The position numbers were made by a program, and so were the translations under genes. A stretch of DNA of 7,401 nucleotides from an uncultured Clostridia bacterium (GTDB lineage: Bacteria; Bacillota; Clostridia; Oscillospirales; Oscillospiraceae), in contig CAMHRJ010000099.1 in assembly GCA_946187475.1 (NCBI GenBank), positions 1-7,401 of the forward strand, written 5' to 3'. Below the pieces are notes generated by a model that had not been told where the DNA came from, ran no database searches, and saw only the letters and a program-made list of their open reading frames with translations. This document shows positions 6,075 to 7,401 of this stretch, in pieces. Within the stretch, counting starts at the first letter, position 1. Every line of letters begins with the position of its first letter.

Positions 6075-6955
6075 AAGAGAAAAAGCGCGGCTTCTTTTAC
6101 GCCGCCTACATCCTGTCCATGCTGATCTTCGGCACCAACGGCTATCCCGTGTCCCATATGTCCCTGGACAGCGGCCAGATCGTCCTCATGCGCACCCTGC
6201 TGGGCGGCCTGCTGCTGACCATTGTGGTGGTGCTGAAAGGCGGCTTCGACCGGGATGCCATCCGCGCCGAGGGCTGGCCCCTGCTCCTGGGCGGCACGGC
6301 ACTGGGCCTCAACTGGGTGGCCCTCTTCACCGCCTATCGGATGCTGAACGTGAGCCTCGCCACGCTGATCTACTATGCCGGCCCCATGATCGTGCTGCTG
6401 CTGTCCCCGGTGCTGTTCAAGGAAAAGCTCACCGGCAGCAAGCTCCTGGCCGTGGCGGTGGTGGCGGTGGGCCTTGTGTGCATCAGCGGCAGCATCGCCG
6501 CCGGCGGCCTGAGCATCCCCGGCATGATCGCTGCGGCGATCGCGGCGCTGCTGTACGCCAGCCTCATTACCTTCAATAAGCGCATCCACCGTACCAGCGG
6601 CCTGCAGACTGCGGCGCTGGAGCTGGATGTGGCACTGGTCGTGGTGCTGATCTATGTGCTGCTCACCACGGGCCTGCCCCAGATCCAGCGCGGCGATGTG
6701 CCCTATGTGCTGTGGATCGGCCTCATCAACACGGGCCTGGCGTACCTGCTCTATTTCTCCGGCCTGCAGAAGCTTCCGGGCCAGTCTGTGGCCCTGATCA
6801 GCTATGTGGACCCGGTATCCGCGCTGATCTTCTCCGCGCTGCTGCTGGGGGAGAAGATGTCCTCTGTCCAGCTCCTGGGCGCGGTGCTCATCATCGGCGG
6901 CGCCATTTTGGGCGAGCTGCTGAAAAGTCGAAAACTGGATCAACCAGTGGAATAA
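6071..6955 (+). CDS. EamA/DMT-superfamily transporter
   Basis: Inner-membrane protein of 294 residues, probably an exporter of a small metabolite. Ten hydrophobic segments are visible, roughly at 8-25, 36-56, 69-88, 97-115, 122-140, 149-168, 183-200, 211-229, 238-258 and 264-283, in two repeated EamA halves. Each half ends in the same pattern: EKLTGSKLLAVAVVAVGLV (118-136) and EKMSSVQLLGAVLIIGGAI (261-279). The second half also has SYVDPVSALIFSALLLGE (244-261), very typical of the family. The start at 6071 overlaps the fumC stop as ATGA, indicating translational coupling; no separate ribosome site is evident. The GTG at 6032 in the same frame lies inside fumC and is rejected. Family members export amino acids, purines and other metabolites; nothing in the sequence reveals the substrate. 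Position after fumC makes a dicarboxylate-related or amino-acid solute possible, but that is speculation. Confidence 0.9.
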
Positions 6956-6970
6956 ACCAAATCAAACTTG

Positions 6971-6977
6971 AAGGAGG
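6971..6977 (+). promoter_or_regulatory. dfx: Strong ribosome binding site for the superoxide reductase
   Basis: AAGGAGG lies 6 nt before the ATG at 6984, a full match to the anti-Shine-Dalgarno core. It is the best ribosome site in the window, so this gene may be translated more strongly than the two genes before it. Confidence 0.85.
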
Positions 6978-6983
6978 CTTATC

Positions 6984-7352
6984 ATGAAGTTCTACAAATG
7001 CGAAAAGTGCGGCAAGATCGTCGGCATCGTCACCGACTCCCCGTGTCCCACCATGTGCTGCGGTGAGGCCATGGTCGAGATCGTCCCCGGCTCCACCGAC
7101 GCCGCCCAGGAGAAGCATGTTCCCGTTTACACCGTGGACGGCGGCAAGGTCTGCGTCCAGGTGGGCGACGTGGCACACCCCATGCTGCCCGAGCACTACA
7201 TCGAGTGGATTGCCCTCCAGACCAAGGAAGGCAACCAGCGCAAGTCTCTCAAGCCCGGCGACGAGCCCAAGGCCTGCTTCGCCATCACCGAGGGTGACGA
7301 GGTGGAGGCGGTCTACGCCTACTGCAACCTCCACTCCCTGTGGAGCAAATAA
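6984..7352 (+). CDS. dfx: Desulfoferrodoxin-type superoxide reductase (two-iron)
   Basis: Cytoplasmic enzyme of 122 residues that reduces superoxide to hydrogen peroxide without releasing oxygen, a defence common in anaerobes. The N-terminal desulforedoxin-like domain has the center I iron ligands C6, C9, C25 and C26 (YKCEKCG and CCGEAM). The C-terminal catalytic domain has the center II ligands H45 (EKHVPV), H65 (VAHPM), H71 (EHYIEW), C114 and H117 (YCNLHSLW), with E43 and K44 in the usual active-site pair. All expected ligands are present, so it should be functional. Extra cysteines at 21, 57 and 98 are not standard ligands. It starts 28 nt after the EamA stop; I see no good promoter in that gap, so it is probably read from the fumC promoter. 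A terminator follows at 7369-7400. Confidence 0.96.
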   Translation: MKFYKCEKCGKIVGIVTDSPCPTMCCGEAMVEIVPGSTDAAQEKHVPVYTVDGGKVCVQVGDVAHPMLPEHYIEWIALQTKEGNQRKSLKPGDEPKACFAITEGDEVEAVYAYCNLHSLWSK

Positions 7353-7368
7353 GTTCAGATCCCAACCA

Positions 7369-7400
7369 AAAACAGCCACCGGATTTCCGGTGGCTGTTTT
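7369..7400 (+). terminator. Intrinsic terminator of the fumC operon
   Basis: AAAACAGCCACCGG (7369-7382) pairs perfectly with CCGGTGGCTGTTTT (7387-7400) around the loop ATTT. The A-run before and the T-run after the GC core suit termination in both directions. The window ends one base later, so further T residues cannot be seen. Confidence 0.88.
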
Positions 7401-7401
7401 C

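Overview
The window looks like chromosomal DNA from a GC-rich, strictly anaerobic member of the Firmicutes, most likely a gut Clostridia of the Oscillospiraceae/Ruminococcaceae kind. This rests on the strong G/C bias at third codon positions, AGGAGG-type ribosome sites, sigma-A-like promoters with 17-bp spacers, a fermentation-type CoA-transferase and a two-iron superoxide reductase. The assignment is inference; there is no rRNA or other phylogenetic marker here. No CRISPR array, tRNA, rRNA or transposase gene was seen.

Layout: (1) Positions 1-973, minus strand: the N-terminal two thirds or so of a sodium-coupled neurotransmitter/amino-acid symporter (NSS family), cut by the window edge. (2) 974-1154: a divergent regulatory region with one good promoter for each strand, two phased A-tracts between them, and an inverted repeat sitting on the expected start of the rightward transcript. 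(3) 1155-2462: a CoA-transferase of the 4-hydroxybutyrate/butyryl-CoA:acetate type, closed by a GC-rich hairpin. (4) 2548-4006: rarA (an AAA+ ATPase acting at stalled replication forks) followed 4 nt later by a 64-residue DUF951 protein. (5) 4051-4449: a self-contained unit of promoter, inverted repeat around the -35 box, structured leader, a 72-residue protein of unknown function and an intrinsic terminator. (6) 4445-4621: a non-coding stretch packed with consecutive hairpins, ending in a second intrinsic terminator. (7) 4623-7401: promoter, fumC (class II fumarase), an EamA/DMT-family exporter overlapping fumC by 4 nt, a desulfoferrodoxin-type superoxide reductase, and a terminator; this looks like one operon.

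Working together: the left part fits uptake and fermentation of an amino-acid-like solute with CoA exchange onto acetate. The right part pairs an oxygen-stable fumarase with a superoxide reductase, which suggests a module for keeping central metabolism running during oxidative exposure. The least explained parts are the small protein at 4151-4369 and the hairpin cluster at 4445-4621.
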